Assembly (NCBI RefSeq): GCF_000335475.2
Contig: NZ_ANAH02000007.1
Coordinates: 372,001-436,000, forward strand
Direction: 5' to 3'
DNA: 64,000 nucleotides
Origin: Cystobacter fuscus DSM 2262
GTDB taxonomy: Bacteria > Myxococcota > Myxococcia > Myxococcales > Myxococcaceae
The number at the start of each line of letters is the position of its first letter. Position 1 is the first letter of the stretch. Made by a program: the position numbers and the translations under genes. Below are positions 53,933-64,000 of the stretch, one piece after another. The notes beneath the pieces are model-generated. The model saw only the letters and a program-made list of their open reading frames with translations, was not told the DNA's origin and did no database searches.

Positions 53933-55272
53933 GACGGCGCGGGCACGGGCACGGACCCTGGGACTCGCCCGGCGGATGGCCTCCCCGCCCGATGACCCGG
54001 CTCGGCTCCTATGTCCGGGCCCGGCTGCGCCGGCGGCTCTTCCTCTGGTTCGGCATCTCCATCCTCGTCACCGCCGTGGTGGTGGGCTCGGTGATGAACC
54101 TGGTGGGGGGCAACTCCTGGCGCCAGGAGCTCGAGCGCGTGCGCACCTTCGCCATCCACCGGCTCGCCGACGTCTGGGACGAGCCCGAGCGGCGAGATGC
54201 CCTCGTGCGCGAGGTGTCCACGGATCTGCTGCTCGACATCGAGCTGCTCGACGTCTCGGGCAGGAGCCTGGTGCGCGCCGGAGAGCCGTGTCTCGGGTCC
54301 GCCAACGTCATCCTCCCCGTGGAGCACGGAGGCGTGCGGCTCGGCACCGCCCACGTCTGCTCGGGGCGCACCCGGAGCCGCGCTCCCTGGCGCGGCACCC
54401 TGTTCTGGGCCGTGAGCGGACTCACGATGTGGATGGCCTCGGGCTGGGTGGCCCGGCGGCTGGCCCGGCCCCTGGACATGCTCGCGCGCGCCGTGCAGGA
54501 GCTGGGCGAGGGCCGGCTGGAGACGCGGGTGGACCTGGGCCGCCACGCCACCGGGGAGATGCAGCTCTTGGCCTCGGCCTTCAACGAGATGGCCGCGCGG
54601 ATCGAGCGGCAGATGGCGGACCAGCGCGAGCTGCTGGCCACCGTGTCCCACGAGCTGCGCACGCCGCTCGCGCACCTGCGCGTGCTCGTGGAGCTGATGC
54701 GCGACGCCGGTGGACCCGAGCGCACCGCGGATCAGATGGAGCGGGAGATCGTGGAGCTGGATGCCCTGGTGGGCGAGCTGCTCGCCAGCTCGCGCCTGGA
54801 CTTCGGCCAGCTCAACCCCCACGCACTGGAGGGGAAGGATCTGGCGCAGCGGGCCCTGGAGCGCACGGGCCTGTCCGCCGAACTGCTCTCGGTGGAGGTG
54901 CCCGACACGAAGCTGGTGGGCGACGCCACGCTGTTGGGGCGCGCGCTGACCAACCTGCTCGACAACGCGCGCGGACACGGCCAGGGAGTGGAGGCGCTGC
55001 GGTTGGTGGAGCGCGAGGGGCGGCTCGCCTTCTGCGTGGAGGACCGGGGGCCGGGACTGCCACCGGGAGAGGAGGCGCGCGTCTTCGAGCCCTTCTACCG
55101 GGGCAGCGCGGGAGGCGAGCGGCGCGAGGCGGGCTCGCTGGGCCTGGGGCTCGCGCTGGTGCGGCGCATCGCCCGGGCGCACGGCGGAGAGGCCTTCGCG
55201 GAGAACCGGCCCGAGGGCGGCGCGCGCGTGGGTTTCACCCTGGAGCGCGGCGGCCGCCCGGCGGCGGGGTGA
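53929..55272 (+). CDS. Sensor histidine kinase (CpxA-like)
   Basis: The 447-residue membrane kinase has two helices (about 35-58 and 160-180) around a short periplasmic domain. A HAMP segment (RRLARPLDMLARAVQELGEG), phospho-acceptor His 241 (TVSHELRTPL) and ATP-binding N, G1 (DRGPGLPP) and G2 (GLGLALV) boxes follow. GTG 53929 overlaps the regulator stop; ATG 53992 is an alternative start. Confidence 0.92.
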   Translation: MRRRGHGHGPWDSPGGWPPRPMTRLGSYVRARLRRRLFLWFGISILVTAVVVGSVMNLVGGNSWRQELERVRTFAIHRLADVWDEPERRDALVREVSTDLLLDIELLDVSGRSLVRAGEPCLGSANVILPVEHGGVRLGTAHVCSGRTRSRAPWRGTLFWAVSGLTMWMASGWVARRLARPLDMLARAVQELGEGRLETRVDLGRHATGEMQLLASAFNEMAARIERQMADQRELLATVSHELRTPLAHLRVLVELMRDAGGPERTADQMEREIVELDALVGELLASSRLDFGQLNPHALEGKDLAQRALERTGLSAELLSVEVPDTKLVGDATLLGRALTNLLDNARGHGQGVEALRLVEREGRLAFCVEDRGPGLPPGEEARVFEPFYRGSAGGERREAGSLGLGLALVRRIARAHGGEAFAENRPEGGARVGFTLERGGRPAAG

Positions 55273-55273
55273 G

Positions 55274-56104
55274 CTACTTCACCGAGCCCGACGCGCTGCC
55301 CTTGGCGTCCTCGGTGGAGAACTCGAAGGCGAGCGCCGTGGTCTCCCCCTCCTTCACCGTCACCTCGGCCGTCTTGGTGCCGAGCACCTCGTGCCAGGCC
55401 TCGAGCGTGTAGGTGCCCGCGGGCAGGTGCTCGATGGAGTAGGCCCCGTCCGCGTTGGAGGTGGCGAAGTACGGGTTGGGATTCACCACCACCCAGGACA
55501 CCATCCACGGGTGGATGTCGCACTTGAGGCGGACCACCTCGGCGTCGGCCGGCAACGTGCGTTGCACGGGCTTGCCGTTGGGCGGCTGGGCCACGTTGAA
55601 GATGGACTTGGTGCCCGAGAGGGCCCGCGCGTTGTGCAGCGTGCCGTCACTGTTCTTGATGAGGATGGGCTGCCCCGAGGCGACGCCCTGCACCCGGGGG
55701 GTGTAGCTGCACTGCTTCTGGTCCACGACGGCGGACCGCGTCCGGGGCGAGCGCGGCATCAACCCGCGCACGCGCACGAGCACGTTCTCCAGCTTGCCCG
55801 CCTTCACCAGGAGGGACTGGTCCACCAACGGCATGCCCTCGCAGGACGGATCCTGGCTGGGGGTGACGGGCGCGGGCGCGGGCGGTGTGCCCTTGAAGGT
55901 GATCGTGCCTTGGAGGGTGCCGCCGCCCGTCAGGGGCTCGGGCTCGGGCGACTCCTCGGCGGGGGACCCCTCCGCCGCCGCGTCCTGGGTCCGCGAGGAT
56001 GGCTCCGCTGCAACAGGCGCGGGAGGGCTTTCCTGCTTGCAGGCGGACAGGGCCGTGAGTCCCACCGTGCCCAGCAGCGCGAGCCCCAGCGTACGCAACT
56101 TCAT
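55274..56104 (-). CDS. Cupredoxin-like lipoprotein with carboxypeptidase-regulatory fold
   Basis: The 276-residue lipoprotein has signal and lipobox (LSAC, Cys about 22), an acidic/Pro linker, then a plastocyanin-like beta domain. A His/Met site appears in 'DGTLHNARAL' and LKCDIHPWM, and an 'AYSIEHLPAGTYTLEAWHEVLG' regulatory-fold end follows. It may bind copper, fitting the nearby heme O synthase and ABC genes of a respiratory cluster. ATG 56104 has an AGGAGA site. Confidence 0.78.
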   Translation of the reverse strand: MKLRTLGLALLGTVGLTALSACKQESPPAPVAAEPSSRTQDAAAEGSPAEESPEPEPLTGGGTLQGTITFKGTPPAPAPVTPSQDPSCEGMPLVDQSLLVKAGKLENVLVRVRGLMPRSPRTRSAVVDQKQCSYTPRVQGVASGQPILIKNSDGTLHNARALSGTKSIFNVAQPPNGKPVQRTLPADAEVVRLKCDIHPWMVSWVVVNPNPYFATSNADGAYSIEHLPAGTYTLEAWHEVLGTKTAEVTVKEGETTALAFEFSTEDAKGSASGSVK

Positions 56105-56218
56105 GTCATCTCTCCTCATGGCGCCCACTTCCGCCGGGCCGCGCGGTGGACCCGTGAAGGGCGCCACCTGTCGTAAGAAGAGCGGACCGGGAAGTCAACG
56201 CGAGAACGGGTTTACGGG

Positions 56219-57109
56219 TCATTCCCGGCGGCTGATGCTGAACGCGGCCAGTCCCGTGAAGACGGCGGCGAAGACGAACAGCACGGGCAGCTCGAGCCCG
56301 GCGCCGGACGACGGGGAGCCCAGGGCGAGCGAGGCCTCGGCGCCGTAGAGCGCGCGCCGCAGTCCCTCGACGGCGAAGCGCAGGGGGTTGAGGCGCATCA
56401 CCCACGCCAGCAGGGGGCTGGCGCCCTTGAGCGGGAAGAGGGCGCCGGAGAGCACCCACATGGGCAGGAGCACCACGCTCATGACGGCGTGGTAGCCGGC
56501 GGTGGAGCGCACCCACCACGCGAGCGCGATGCCCATGCAGGTGAGGGCCAGGGCGGACAGCCCCATCACCGAGAGCAGCAGGGGCACGTTCACCGTGGCG
56601 GCCGACACACCGGCCAGCGGCGCGAAGAGCAGGAAGAGCGAGGCCTGCGACAGCGCGATGGCCGAGGAGCCCAGCGCCTTGCCCAACACCACCGACAGAC
56701 GCGAGCCGGGTCCCGCCAGCACGGACTGGAGGAAGCCCTCGCGCCGGTCCTCGATGACGGAGATGGTGGCGAAGATGGCGCTGAAGAGCAGCACCATGGC
56801 GACCACGCCCGGGAAGGAGAAGCGCTGGTAGTCCAGGCCCTGGGCCCCCGCCACGCGGAAGGAGCCGGAGAAGCCCGCGCCGATGACGAACCAGAAGAGG
56901 ATGGGCTGGGCGAGCGCGCCCACCACGCGGCTGGGCTGACGGAAGAAGCGCACCACGTCGCGCGAGAGCAGCACGCGCACCGTGGCCCACTGGAGCGCGA
57001 GCGCGCCCGGCGCACGCGGAGCCCGCGCGGGGGCGGCCGGCTCCTCCTGCTCGAGCCGGGGCTCGGGGGACAGCGAGGTGTCGGAGAGGGAGGAGGCGTG
57101 AGCGTTCAT
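56219..57109 (-). CDS. ABC-2 type transporter permease
   Basis: The 296-residue protein has six membrane helices in the ABC-2 arrangement (helices about residues 70-95, 110-135, 145-170, 180-205, 210-235, 270-290) and follows its ATPase with a four-base overlap (ATGA). The substrate is unknown; similar pairs near cytochrome-oxidase genes are annotated only generally. Confidence 0.88.
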   Translation of the reverse strand: MNAHASSLSDTSLSPEPRLEQEEPAAPARAPRAPGALALQWATVRVLLSRDVVRFFRQPSRVVGALAQPILFWFVIGAGFSGSFRVAGAQGLDYQRFSFPGVVAMVLLFSAIFATISVIEDRREGFLQSVLAGPGSRLSVVLGKALGSSAIALSQASLFLLFAPLAGVSAATVNVPLLLSVMGLSALALTCMGIALAWWVRSTAGYHAVMSVVLLPMWVLSGALFPLKGASPLLAWVMRLNPLRFAVEGLRRALYGAEASLALGSPSSGAGLELPVLFVFAAVFTGLAAFSISRRE

Positions 57110-58128
57110 CGGCGGCTTTTCCTCGTGGGGGGCTCGGCGGTGGGCTGATCCGCCCCCAGGGTGCGGCCCGTGAGTTGAAGGAAGACATCCGCGAGCGTGG
57201 GCCGGCGCAACGACACCGCGGCGAGCCGGCCCGCGGGAAAGGCCTCCACCAGGCGGGGCACCAGGGCATGGCCCCGCTCGGCCTCCACCTGCACGTGCCC
57301 CTCCACCACGCGCGCCTCCAGCCCCAGGCGCGCGCGCACCTCGGCCGCGAGCGCCTCGGGCTCGTGGCCCTCGAGGATGAGGAGGTCTCCCCCCACCCGC
57401 GCGGTCAGGGCCGCGGGCGTGTCCATGGCCACCAGCCGCCCGGCATCCAGGACCGCCAGGCGATCACACATCTGCGCCTCGTCGGCCCGGTGGGTGGTGA
57501 GCAGCACCGTGAGGCCCTCGGTGTCGCGCAGCGCGCGCAGGTGGGCCCAGAAGGAGCGGAAGGACGCCTCGTCGAGCCCCTGGGTGGGCTCGTCCATGAG
57601 GAGCACGCGGGGCTGGTGCACGAGCGCCCGCGCCAGCTCGAGCCGCCGCCGCATCCCTCCCGACCAGGTGCCCACGCGCTCGTCCCCGCGCGCCTCCAGG
57701 CCGATGAGCCGGAGCATCTCTTCCACGCGAGCGTGGGCGTGCGCACCCGTCAGCCCATACAACCGGGCGCCGAGCAGGAGGTTCTCCCGCGCGCTCATCA
57801 GGTCATCCAGGCTGCCGCGCTGGAAGATGATGCCCAGGCGCTGGCGCAGCGCGGGATCATGCAGCGACAGGGGCCGGCCCTCGAAGAGGACGCGGCCCGC
57901 GTCGGGGGCCAGCAGTCCGGCGAGCACCTGGAAGGTGGTGGACTTGCCCGCCCCATTGGGGCCGAGCAGGCCGACGATCTCCCCCGCGCGCACCGAGAGG
58001 CTCAAGCCATCGAGCGCCACGCGCGACTTGAAGCGCCGGGTGAGGCCGTCGAGTTGGAGCAGGGGCACGGACGAGAGCGCCGTGACCGGAGGGGCCAAAG
58101 GGGCCGGAGTCATCCTCGAATCAACCAT
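57106..58128 (-). CDS. ABC transporter ATP-binding protein
   Basis: The 340-residue ATPase has Walker A GPNGAGKST (56-64), signature WSGGMRRRLELARAL, Walker B VLLMDEP and the switch His (TTHR). The C-terminal extension of about 100 residues is typical of DrrA/NodI-type exporters. It overlaps cyoE by eight bases. Confidence 0.92.
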   Translation of the reverse strand: MVDSRMTPAPLAPPVTALSSVPLLQLDGLTRRFKSRVALDGLSLSVRAGEIVGLLGPNGAGKSTTFQVLAGLLAPDAGRVLFEGRPLSLHDPALRQRLGIIFQRGSLDDLMSARENLLLGARLYGLTGAHAHARVEEMLRLIGLEARGDERVGTWSGGMRRRLELARALVHQPRVLLMDEPTQGLDEASFRSFWAHLRALRDTEGLTVLLTTHRADEAQMCDRLAVLDAGRLVAMDTPAALTARVGGDLLILEGHEPEALAAEVRARLGLEARVVEGHVQVEAERGHALVPRLVEAFPAGRLAAVSLRRPTLADVFLQLTGRTLGADQPTAEPPTRKSRR

Positions 58129-59005
58129 GTCCCCCGCTGTCGAGCATCATCGCGGCGAAAAGGCCGGTCAGGTACAGCAGGCTGAACAGGAACGTCTGAC
58201 GGGCCCAGGCCCTTCCCAGGCGCTGGAACAGCCCCGCGGCGCCCAGGCCGAGGAAGGACAGGCCCAGCAGCACCGCGGCGGCGAGGTACCACCCCCCGGC
58301 GATGCCGAGCTGGAAGGGCAAGAGGCTCATGGGCACCAGCGCCACGAGGTAGAGGACGATCTGCAAGCGGCTGGAGTCCTCGCCCCGCTCGATGGGGACG
58401 CACGTGAGCCCGGCCGCCGCGTACTCGTCCTGGCGGAACAGGGCGATGGCGATGAAGTGGGGGATCTGCCAGAGGAAGAGGATGGAGAAGAGGACGTAGC
58501 CGCCCGCGTCGATCTGCCCCGTGACGGCCGTCCAGCCCATGAGCGGGGGGAGCGCGCCGGGCACCGCGCCCACCAGCATGGCGATGGAGGAGTGGGCCTT
58601 GAGCGGCGTGTACACGAGCACGTAGCTGAGCAGCGCCACGAGGCCCAGCAGCGCGGTGAGCGGATTGGCCCCCAGCGCGAGCGCCGGCAGGCACACCGCG
58701 GCGAGCCCCACCCCGAAGGCGAGCGCGACATGGGGCTCCATGCGCCCGGAAGGCAGGGGGCGGTTGCTCGTGCGCGCCATGAAGCGGTCGCTGTGGCGCT
58801 CCCAGTAGCAGTTGAGCGCGTTGGCCGCGCCCACGGTGCCGGCGGTGGCCAGCAGCGTCACCAGCATGCGCGACACCGTCAGCTCTCCGGGGGCCAACCA
58901 CATGCCGCCCGCGGCCGTGGCGAGCACCAGGCCCGACAGTCTCGGCTTGGTGAGGGACATCAAATCCGAGGCGAGGCTCGGCGAACTCACGGCACGCGCA
59001 ATCAC
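58121..59005 (-). CDS. cyoE: Protoheme IX farnesyltransferase (heme O synthase)
   Basis: The 294-residue UbiA-family enzyme has the prenyl-diphosphate site (NALNCYWERHSDRFMARTSNR, about 65-85; broken as N-x-x-x-E/D) and the second loop (IALFRQDEYAAAG). It has about nine membrane helices. It makes heme O from heme B for terminal oxidases. GTG 59005 has a GGGGAG site and gives the family's usual length; the frame upstream to 59131 is not UbiA-like. Confidence 0.93.
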   Translation of the reverse strand: MIARAVSSPSLASDLMSLTKPRLSGLVLATAAGGMWLAPGELTVSRMLVTLLATAGTVGAANALNCYWERHSDRFMARTSNRPLPSGRMEPHVALAFGVGLAAVCLPALALGANPLTALLGLVALLSYVLVYTPLKAHSSIAMLVGAVPGALPPLMGWTAVTGQIDAGGYVLFSILFLWQIPHFIAIALFRQDEYAAAGLTCVPIERGEDSSRLQIVLYLVALVPMSLLPFQLGIAGGWYLAAAVLLGLSFLGLGAAGLFQRLGRAWARQTFLFSLLYLTGLFAAMMLDSGGHG

Positions 59006-59132
59006 GCGGACTCCCCGAGGCGCGTCAGGCACGCAGGGCGGCTGGCGCGGCTGGAGGCGGAGCGGACTCCGCCCAAGATGAGATGAAAGGCCGCCCTCCC
59101 TTACACACAAGGAGGTGGCCACATCAAGCAAA

Positions 59133-59164
59133 CGGGCGCGGGATTCATGCCATCCCCGCGCCCG
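59133..59164 (-). terminator. Terminator after the TPR gene
   Basis: A perfect 10-bp inverted repeat (CGGGCGCGGG with 59155-59164) has a 12-nt loop; on the minus strand TTTGCTTG follows. It lies between the TPR gene stop and the cyoE promoter region. Confidence 0.65.
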
Positions 59165-59212
59165 CCCACATGTCTGGTGACTACTTTTTCTTGTCGGTGG
59201 GACGAGCCCGGC

Positions 59213-61549
59213 TCACAGCGCCTGGGCCTGCGCCACGTACTCGCCCTTGGGCTCGCGCTTGACGTACTCCTGCGCCAGCGCCTTGGCCTTGGGGGCCTGC
59301 TTCTTGTCCTTGGCGAGGAACGCCGCGTAGAAGTAGTAGGCCGGGGCGTAGTTCTCGTCCGCGTTGAGCGCCTTCTGGTACGTCTCGTCGGCCTTGGCGG
59401 TGTCGCCCTTGCCCTCGAAGACGCGCGCCAGCTCGAGCAGCGCGGTGGCCGCCTTGTCCGGCTGGCCGATGAACTCGGTGCTCGCCTTCTCCAGCGACTC
59501 CTGGGCCTTGGCCCACTCGGAGCGCTCGCGATAGATGGCGCCGATGGCCAGGCGGGCCTCGGGGTTCTTCGCGTTGGCGTCCTTCACCGAGCGCTCATAC
59601 GTCTTGAGCGCGTCGTCCAGCTTGCCCTGGCGGCGGTAGGCGTTGCCCAGCATGGTGAGCAGCTTGGGGCTGTCGCCCATGGTCTTGAGCGCGGTGACGA
59701 GCGCCTCGGAGGCCTCCTTCTCGCCGCCCGGCTTGCCCATGAGGGCCTTGGCCAGTTCCACGTAGAGCTGGGCGCGCGTGCCGTCCATCTTGACGGCCTT
59801 GCGGATCTCCGCGGCGGCCTCGTCGTAGTGGTTCTCGGAGAGCAACCGGCGGCCCTTGATGAGGTAGAGCTCGGGGCTGTTGCGGTCGAGCGCGAAGCCG
59901 GTGTCCTCGGCCTTGGTCAGCTCCTGGCGCGCCTTCTCCTTGTCGGAGGGCACGCCCGTGGCCTCGGCGAGCTTGGCCTGCTCGTCGGGCTTGAGCTTCT
60001 CCATGGCGGTGGAGACGCGGGAGATGAGCAGCGCGCGCGCCACGTTGGCCGCCGCGAGCTGGCGCGGCGAGGGCGGAGGATCCACCTCCAGCAGCTTCTT
60101 GAGCATGACCGCGGCCAGGCCGAAGTTCGCCTCGTCCTGCTCGAGCATCAGCAGGGACTTGCCGAGCAGGGACTCGGGGTGGTCCTTCTCGTAGCGCAGG
60201 GCGAAGTCGTAGTTCTTCCAGGCGGTGCCGTCCTGGCCGAGCCGGCGGTACACCGCGCCGAGCGCGGCGTAGATGCGCGGGTCGTCCGGAGAGAGGCCCT
60301 GGGCCTTCTCCAGGTTGTCCTTGGCGCGCTCCAGGTCACCCGCGTTCATCTGGATGAGGCCGAGCGTCAGGTACAAGAGCGAGCTGCGCTTGCCCTGCTC
60401 GTCGAAGCTCTTCACCTGCTTCTCGAGCTCGACGAGCGCCTCCTTGCCCTTGCCGCCGTACGTCTTGACGAGGGCGGCGGCGGCGTAGAGGTGCGAGCTG
60501 ACTTCCCCGCTCTTCTGGGCGGCCGCCAGGTGCTCCTCGGCCTTGCCGCGCGCGTCGTCTCCGCCGCCGTGCTCACCCCAGCGGATGGCGTAGGCGTACG
60601 CGAGATAGCCGTGGGCGGCCGTCGAGTCGGGAGCGACCTCGATCGCCTTGTCCGCCGCCTCGCACGCCTTCTTGTAGGAGGCGAAGGAGTCGTGCTTGAG
60701 CTCCTGGGTGGCGGCGTCGAGCTGCTTCTTGATCTCCCGGTTGCGCTGGGCGGCCATGCGGCCCTGGACGAAGTAGCCGCCCAGGAAGATGGGCACCGCG
60801 ACGAGCAGACCAATGGTGATGAACTTGCTCGTGTTGGAGCCGCTCTTCTTGCGCGACTTGCGGGGCGCGTCGTCATCGTCGTCGACGTCATCGTCCTCGA
60901 CGACCACGGCGGGACGACGAGCGGCCGCCGGACGCGCGGCCTGCGCGGCGGGGGCCTTGGCGCGAGGAGCCGGCTCGGCGGCCGGAGCGGGAGCGGCCGG
61001 GGCGGCGGCCACCGGAGCGGGCGTGGCGGCCGCAGCGGGGGCGGCCTGGACGGCCGGAGCCGCCACGGGAGCGGGCGTGGGCGCGGGGGCCGGGGCGGCG
61101 GCCACGGGCGCGGCGGCCACGGGCGGCTGCACCTTGTGCTGCTGCATCACCGCCAACGTGTCCGGATCCGTGGGATCCGCCTCGTAGGCCTTGAGCAGGT
61201 TGGCCTTGCCGGCGTCGGCTTCACCGGTCTTGATTTGCAGGGCGCCCGCCATGCGCAGCGTCGCCTTGTCGGAGGGATGCGCCTGCAGCGCGCCCAGCAC
61301 CTCTTCGAGGGCTTTCTTGTCCTTGCCCTGGTCCTGGTAGACGCGGGCGAGGAGGAGGCGGGGATCGGCTCGATTGGGGTGTGCCTTCACCCCTTTCTTG
61401 CAGACGACCATCGCCTCCATGAAACGGCCAGAGGCGAGATACGCCTCGGCGAGGGGCTTGTAGGCTTCGGAAGAAGGGTCGGACGCGAAGGCATGCTCCA
61501 GCTTCGCGAGCTCGGCCGGGCTCAACGTCTTTGATGGGGATGTGGACAT
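59213..61549 (-). CDS. Large membrane-anchored TPR protein
   Basis: The 778-residue protein has TPRs at the N-terminus (about 10-140; AYKPLAEAYLASGRFMEAM) and an Ala/Pro-rich linker with near-repeats (about 145-230). An acidic DDDVDDDDD patch and one membrane helix (about 255-275) follow, then about twelve more TPRs to the end. It is likely an envelope scaffold. ATG 61549 was chosen because the first TPR follows directly. No good ribosome site is seen. Confidence 0.85.
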   Translation of the reverse strand: MSTSPSKTLSPAELAKLEHAFASDPSSEAYKPLAEAYLASGRFMEAMVVCKKGVKAHPNRADPRLLLARVYQDQGKDKKALEEVLGALQAHPSDKATLRMAGALQIKTGEADAGKANLLKAYEADPTDPDTLAVMQQHKVQPPVAAAPVAAAPAPAPTPAPVAAPAVQAAPAAAATPAPVAAAPAAPAPAAEPAPRAKAPAAQAARPAAARRPAVVVEDDDVDDDDDAPRKSRKKSGSNTSKFITIGLLVAVPIFLGGYFVQGRMAAQRNREIKKQLDAATQELKHDSFASYKKACEAADKAIEVAPDSTAAHGYLAYAYAIRWGEHGGGDDARGKAEEHLAAAQKSGEVSSHLYAAAALVKTYGGKGKEALVELEKQVKSFDEQGKRSSLLYLTLGLIQMNAGDLERAKDNLEKAQGLSPDDPRIYAALGAVYRRLGQDGTAWKNYDFALRYEKDHPESLLGKSLLMLEQDEANFGLAAVMLKKLLEVDPPPSPRQLAAANVARALLISRVSTAMEKLKPDEQAKLAEATGVPSDKEKARQELTKAEDTGFALDRNSPELYLIKGRRLLSENHYDEAAAEIRKAVKMDGTRAQLYVELAKALMGKPGGEKEASEALVTALKTMGDSPKLLTMLGNAYRRQGKLDDALKTYERSVKDANAKNPEARLAIGAIYRERSEWAKAQESLEKASTEFIGQPDKAATALLELARVFEGKGDTAKADETYQKALNADENYAPAYYFYAAFLAKDKKQAPKAKALAQEYVKREPKGEYVAQAQAL

Positions 61550-61632
61550 TAAAGGAGGTGCCTTGAGGGGGTTCTTATGACACCCCAAGTTGCCGTGCGT
61601 CAATCGCCCAAGAGGGTCCGAACATTCCCGGC

Positions 61633-61661
61633 TTGACACCCTGGTTGGGGTCCTGTACATG
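61633..61661 (+). promoter_or_regulatory. Promoter of tRNA-Ala
   Basis: A consensus TTGACA at 61633-61638 and TACATG at 61656-61661 are separated by 17 bases, 67 bases before the tRNA 5' end. Confidence 0.6.
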
Positions 61662-61727
61662 CCCGTTCGTCTTCTCGACGGCGGGAAACCGCAGCCGCCC
61701 AACGGTGTTGAGAAACAGGAGTGTCAT

Positions 61728-61803
<76 letters not shown>

Positions 61804-61811
61804 TGCAGTCC

Positions 61812-61844
61812 AAAGGGCTCCCCTGGAAACAGGGGAGCCCTTTT
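61812..61844 (+). terminator. Strong terminator after tRNA-Ala
   Basis: A perfect 14-bp stem (AAAGGGCTCCCCTG) with GAAA tetraloop is followed by TTTTCTTTT. Confidence 0.93.
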
Positions 61845-61897
61845 CTTTTGCGCCTCCAGTGAATTGAAAAGCGCGCCGGGTCTGTTATCCGGGGCCG

Positions 61898-62497
61898 ATG
61901 ACCGACCAGCCCACGCTCTCGTTCTTCGCCCGTCTGTGGCTCGCCCTGGTGTGCTTCTGGCGAATCTGGCTCGATCGCTCGTTCGCCCAGGCCGTGTTGC
62001 CCGTGCGCGAGGCCGACCGGGCCGGCAAGCTGCCGGCGGGCCCCCCCATGCCCGAGCCGACGCCCGCGAAGCCCACGCCACCCCCCCCGGCGCCGGCCGC
62101 CCCGCCCCCCGAGCGGGAGCACGCCTCGGCCCTCCAGTTCCTCGCCATGCTCCAGCGCGAGGGCCGCCTCGTCGACTTCCTCCAGGAGGACGTGGCCGCC
62201 TTCCCGGATGAGGACGTGGGCGCCGCCGCGCGCATCGTCCATGAGGGGTGCCGCAAGGTGCTGCGCCAGTACCTCGCCCTGGAGCCCGTGCTCTCCCAGA
62301 ACGAGGGTGACACGGTGCAGGTGCCCGCCGGCTTCGACGCCCAGCGCATCCGCCTCACCGGCAACGTGGCCGGTCAGCCGCCCTACTCCGGCTCGCTCAA
62401 GCACAAGGGCTGGGTCATCACCTCCGTGACGTTCCCCTCCACCAGTCCGGCCTTGGATCCGCGGGTGCTCGCGCCCGCCGAAGTCGAGCTGTCCTGA
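61898..62497 (+). CDS. DUF2760 protein, Hsp70-associated
   Basis: The 199-residue protein has an N-terminal hydrophobic/amphipathic helix (LWLALVCFWRIWLDRSF), a Pro-rich linker and the DUF2760 domain (about 75-199; ALQFLAMLQREGRLVDFLQ). This family sits almost always beside an atypical Hsp70, as here (25 bases to the next start). Probably a dedicated partner. Confidence 0.9.
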   Translation: MTDQPTLSFFARLWLALVCFWRIWLDRSFAQAVLPVREADRAGKLPAGPPMPEPTPAKPTPPPPAPAAPPPEREHASALQFLAMLQREGRLVDFLQEDVAAFPDEDVGAAARIVHEGCRKVLRQYLALEPVLSQNEGDTVQVPAGFDAQRIRLTGNVAGQPPYSGSLKHKGWVITSVTFPSTSPALDPRVLAPAEVELS

Positions 62498-62522
62498 CCT
62501 TCCCGAAGGGGCCCCTCCTCTT

Positions 62523-64000
<1,478 letters not shown>

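Overview
The window is high-GC DNA with the gene content of a myxobacterium, most likely a Cystobacterineae member close to Archangium/Cystobacter. The main pointers are a C-terminal domain seen in MXAN_5187-like proteins, a SitA-type lipoprotein toxin, DUF4388, FHA-GGDEF and HEAT-repeat proteins, and a DUF2760-Hsp70 pair. No species call is possible from sequence reading alone.

Positions 1-22.9 kb are ordinary chromosomal backbone: a cut-off DEAD-box helicase, a TetR regulator followed by a scrap of a lost efflux adaptor, hibernation factor hpf, a lone receiver, cell-wall and HEAT-repeat proteins, a DUF4398/OmpA lipoprotein pair, truD, a DsbA-like protein, an L-asparaginase, two GGDEF-type proteins (one intact, one degenerate), and the macromolecular-synthesis block rpsU-yqeY-dnaG-rpoD. 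An alkyltransferase-like gene then runs into tRNA-Ile2(CAU).

Positions 22.9-36.2 kb are a tRNA-anchored integration hotspot. A tyrosine integrase ends inside the tRNA gene. An 8.4 kb satellite-like element follows: integrase, XRE regulators, AlpA-like protein, DUF3987 protein, CHC2-type primase and an iteron cluster. The 45-bp 3' part of the tRNA recurs at 31.30 kb (42/45) and 34.00 kb (45/45). About 1.36 kb around each distal copy is duplicated (hairpin, AlpA/Xis-like ORF, att site, integrase scar, kinase-like membrane protein) and each duplicate is followed by different small cargo genes, one resembling a polymorphic-toxin immunity protein. This looks like tandem accretion of integrase-less, cis-mobilizable units next to an integrase-bearing satellite. 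Octamer direct repeats flanking the att cores may be integrase arm sites.

Positions 36.2-49.7 kb are a scrap-yard of transferred and broken genes. It holds IS91-family transposase fragments, a truncated SMP-30-like gene, a broken glycosyltransferase, a decayed large serine recombinase with DUF5372, and a tRNA 3'-end remnant. Intact genes among them are a beta/gamma-crystallin plus aerolysin-like toxin, a SitA-like outer-membrane-exchange toxin with its immunity gene, and a MarR/oxidoreductase pair.

Positions 49.7-64 kb return to backbone: aldo/keto reductase with divergent LysR, cupin, cold-shock protein, a Spy/CpxP-like protein with a CpxRA-like two-component system, a heme O synthase/ABC transporter cluster with a cupredoxin-like lipoprotein, a large TPR protein, tRNA-Ala(CGC), and DUF2760 with an Hsp70 homologue that runs off the window.
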